Shown: positions 61,786 to 64,000 of the stretch, in pieces
How positions within the stretch are numbered: position 1 is the first letter of the stretch
How the letters are laid out: the number at the start of each line of letters is the position of its first letter
Source of the DNA: Atopsyche davidsoni
Lineage: Eukaryota > Arthropoda > Insecta > Trichoptera > Hydrobiosidae
DNA: 64,000 nucleotides
Assembly (NCBI GenBank): GCA_022113835.1
Contig: JAILWY010000001.1
Span: forward strand, 15,120,501 to 15,184,500
Direction of reading: 5' to 3'
Program-made: the position numbers and the translations under genes
Notes under the pieces: model-generated
Database searches by the model: none
Told to the model about the DNA's origin: nothing
Seen by the model: only the letters and a program-made list of their open reading frames with translations

Positions 61786-63259
61786 TTTCTCATGCGGTCT
61801 CAAACTCTGGCAAAATATTGTACTTCTAGACACCGCGTTCAAAAAAAATATTTGATAACTTGAATGTTTCCGACTCAAAAAAATAGGTAATAAATATATC
61901 GTATTGTTAAAAACAAAAAAATGAATAGCCTAGTAGCTAAGAATTTTCAAGCGAAGCTAAGAGAACCACATTTCAAGGGCTTCATCAGACTTCAAGTCAT
62001 AGTATGACTGACTTGATATGACTTCTGAAATGCAAATGTATTCACAAAAAAATATTGTCGCAAAACGTGGAGAATTGAAAATTAAACCGGTCTGTCGTGG
62101 ATATTTTTTCGATCGTTTACGCGATTGATTTATTAATTAATATCACAGAAAAATACAGACAAAAGGATAGGTGTATCAAATTAATGTTGAAAACTAACAG
62201 TTATATCAATATAGAAACTTGTTTTATGTGTTTTGGCAACAGGACCATTGTCCGGACTCCTACATATAATAAAGTACGGCCACCTCATGTTTACCGCTAG
62301 AAACCAAGCTATTTGGCAGTCAACTTAAAAAACAGGCTGCCTATTTAGAAATCACAAGTATTTTTAGTAAATCATCATCATCATCGATACATGGAAGCGA
62401 CCGAGCAGGCGCACGAATTTTTTTTTTTATGAGTAAGCACGAGAATATTAATTTTGCAATATTAGGTTGAAATATACTGTATTATATTAAGTCGAAATTA
62501 AGTACAGTACCGGATTTATGTCAATATAATGTATATAAAATATCGATTGTAAAATTAAACAAATTTTCGAATGAGTGTATAAAATCAATAGCAAAGATTA
62601 ATAGGCCGTGATACTAATAATAAGATGATATGGTAAAAATTTTCACTTGAACTCAGTCTCGAATCAAGTTTTTACTAAAGTAAACATCGTATTTAAAAAG
62701 AAAAATGACTATATTATAAATATCAAATCGGTTATGCCGTACAATATATTTTAGATAATCGATTAGTGAAACGACGAGAATAATCCCCAATTTTTTATTT
62801 CGCGAATTTTCTAGTAAAAATATATCACTCGTCGATTGATTTAACTTTTTTAAAAACCCATAAAAAAAACAGTAATCTATATTTTGTTGATTAAATAAAA
62901 TTTATTTTGATTTGAGTCGAATTTTTTTGTAAATTTCAAGTACCCTTTTAGGACTAGTGTTAGGATTAAACGTTGTGGATGACAAATGGTGAATAAATAT
63001 ATATTTAAATTTCAAAATAATCACTATCCAAATATATATTATTATATTATATATAAAAATGTTTTTCGTGTGAGTTTTTCGCAAGGCAAACAATTGAGGC
63101 TATAATAACGTGTGCAATCAGATTTCCACACGCTTACAATAACGAGGTAAAAGAAATGAGGGAATGGGTAATGTAACAGGTCACAGGTGGTTGATTTTAT
63201 AGACTCACCCTCTGATTCTACCCCTGGGAGCATCCCCCGCACGCAAAAGCACTTATACG

Positions 63260-63375
63260 AACCTACCTATCAGCTTGTTGTAAGTTCAAATTCCACCCGG
63301 TTTTCTCAAAAAAAAAAACTTTTTTTTTCGTCGTTTCATGCGTAATTCAATTTCTATGTAGCATGCGGAAAATGC
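63260..63375 (+). repeat. tRNA-like SINE fragment
   Basis: A B-box-like gtaagttcaaattccacc is followed by an A/T-rich linker and the tail tcgtcgtttcatgcgtaatt, like SINE tails near 46.9, 44.6 and 50.5 kb. Confidence 0.45.
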
Positions 63376-64000
63376 AGAATATTGAGAGTATTTAATAATA
63401 ATCATTGGTTGTTAAAGATTACTAATACGATAAAAAATAAAAGATTCGTTTACGAAGACTATGACGTATTCAGGTCGTGATTATCATACATCAATATTAA
63501 ATAGTGGAATTGATTGTGATTGAATATCAAAATTGAAGATCAAAAAATATGTTTTTCTTTGCTTGCATCTGGATTTGGAATTTGGTCGTCCTTATTATAC
63601 GAAAAACTGATCATTAATTTTACGAACCTAGCATATATATTACACAAACAAGAAAAACACCGTTTTTTTATCAAACAGAATGTTAATACTTTGTGATGGG
63701 CATTACTAGATATTAAAATTATAAAAGAATAAAATAAAAAAAATATTATCACACATCACGTCATAAATGACGTCAAGCTGGTACGAAAAAAAAAAAAAAC
63801 AATAAAATATTCTTAGTTACAAAAAGTAACTATAAAAAAGCCTTAAATATATTAATTACATTTTACGATATTTTTTTACGGAAAACCTTCTTTTAAAAAA
63901 AATGATTCAACAGCGTTTCCTGGTTTGCGCAATAATTGTTATTCTATTAATGCCAACAAAAAAGACCGCAGAATTGCAAGTATGAACAAGAGGAATGCAG

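Larger units (their letters stand above)
55889..64000. other. AT-rich DNA with decayed repeats, no gene seen
   Basis: No exon is supported. Repeat-like pieces: related segments at 56440-56515 and 61035-61090 (ggtggtcaacaact / atggtcgccaacct, then GAAGAAG-like tails), a duplicated phrase at 59870-59930 and 60065-60110 (gataggttat...ccaggtca), degenerate attgcttctaactg repeats at 61688-61785, and a SINE at 63260-63375. A minus-strand ATG with a GC-rich start at 57223 lacks further support. Confidence 0.45.

Overview
The window is eukaryotic nuclear DNA, most likely from an insect or other arthropod. It is AT-rich with scattered short GC-rich islets, has spliced genes with canonical GT/AG junctions, and carries many tRNA-derived SINEs and small DNA transposons. 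No bacterial or viral gene was seen. I could not fix the order or species.

Layout, left to right. (1) 4482-8294, + strand: a six-exon gene for a secreted protein of about 530 residues that I do not recognise. It has a signal peptide, a beta-rich-looking globular part, and a Thr/Pro mucin-like tail encoded by a 15-bp tandem repeat that is partly arranged in a duplicated ~330-bp block. (2) 9495-14700, - strand: a likely 5' UTR exon in a GC islet (donor at 14447) and an exon (9495-9650) for a single-pass membrane anchor; the rest of this gene was not found. (3) 19.4-24.4 kb, + strand: a complete seven-coding-exon gene for a synaptotagmin-12-like protein of 603 residues, with an upstream non-coding exon. 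(4) 44.5-29.9 kb, - strand: eleven exons (1130 residues) of a class-5 P4-ATPase of the ATP10 type, complete at the C-terminus and lacking the N-terminal exons. Genes 3 and 4 converge across 5.5 kb of AT-rich 3' flank.

The ~8.6-kb intron between the first two visible ATP10 exons holds an almost intact 2.6-kb hAT-like transposon (39764-42371) whose transposase has one spliceosomal intron and one frameshift, with a second hAT-type element (42384-42858) inserted in the same AT microsatellite. Other mobile DNA: a 622-bp hAT MITE nested in a tRNA-SINE (49798-50419), a pogo/Tigger-type MITE (18910-19287), a 233-bp TIR element (18169-18401), a piggyBac-like element (55577-55888), a pogo-like relic near 54.1-54.5 kb, fold-back SINE derivatives at 1.7 and 9.8 kb, and several copies of a GAAAC-containing palindromic repeat that may be Penelope/hammerhead-related.

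The region from 44.5 to 64 kb holds no confident coding exon. It is probably intron or 5' flank of the ATP10 gene and contains one promoter-like CpG islet at 55.3 kb. The two confident genes both concern membranes (lipid flipping; C2-domain trafficking), but nothing in the sequence shows that they work together. I found no clearly new system. The least explained objects are the mucin-like gene, the minus-strand membrane-anchor exon and the GAAAC repeats.
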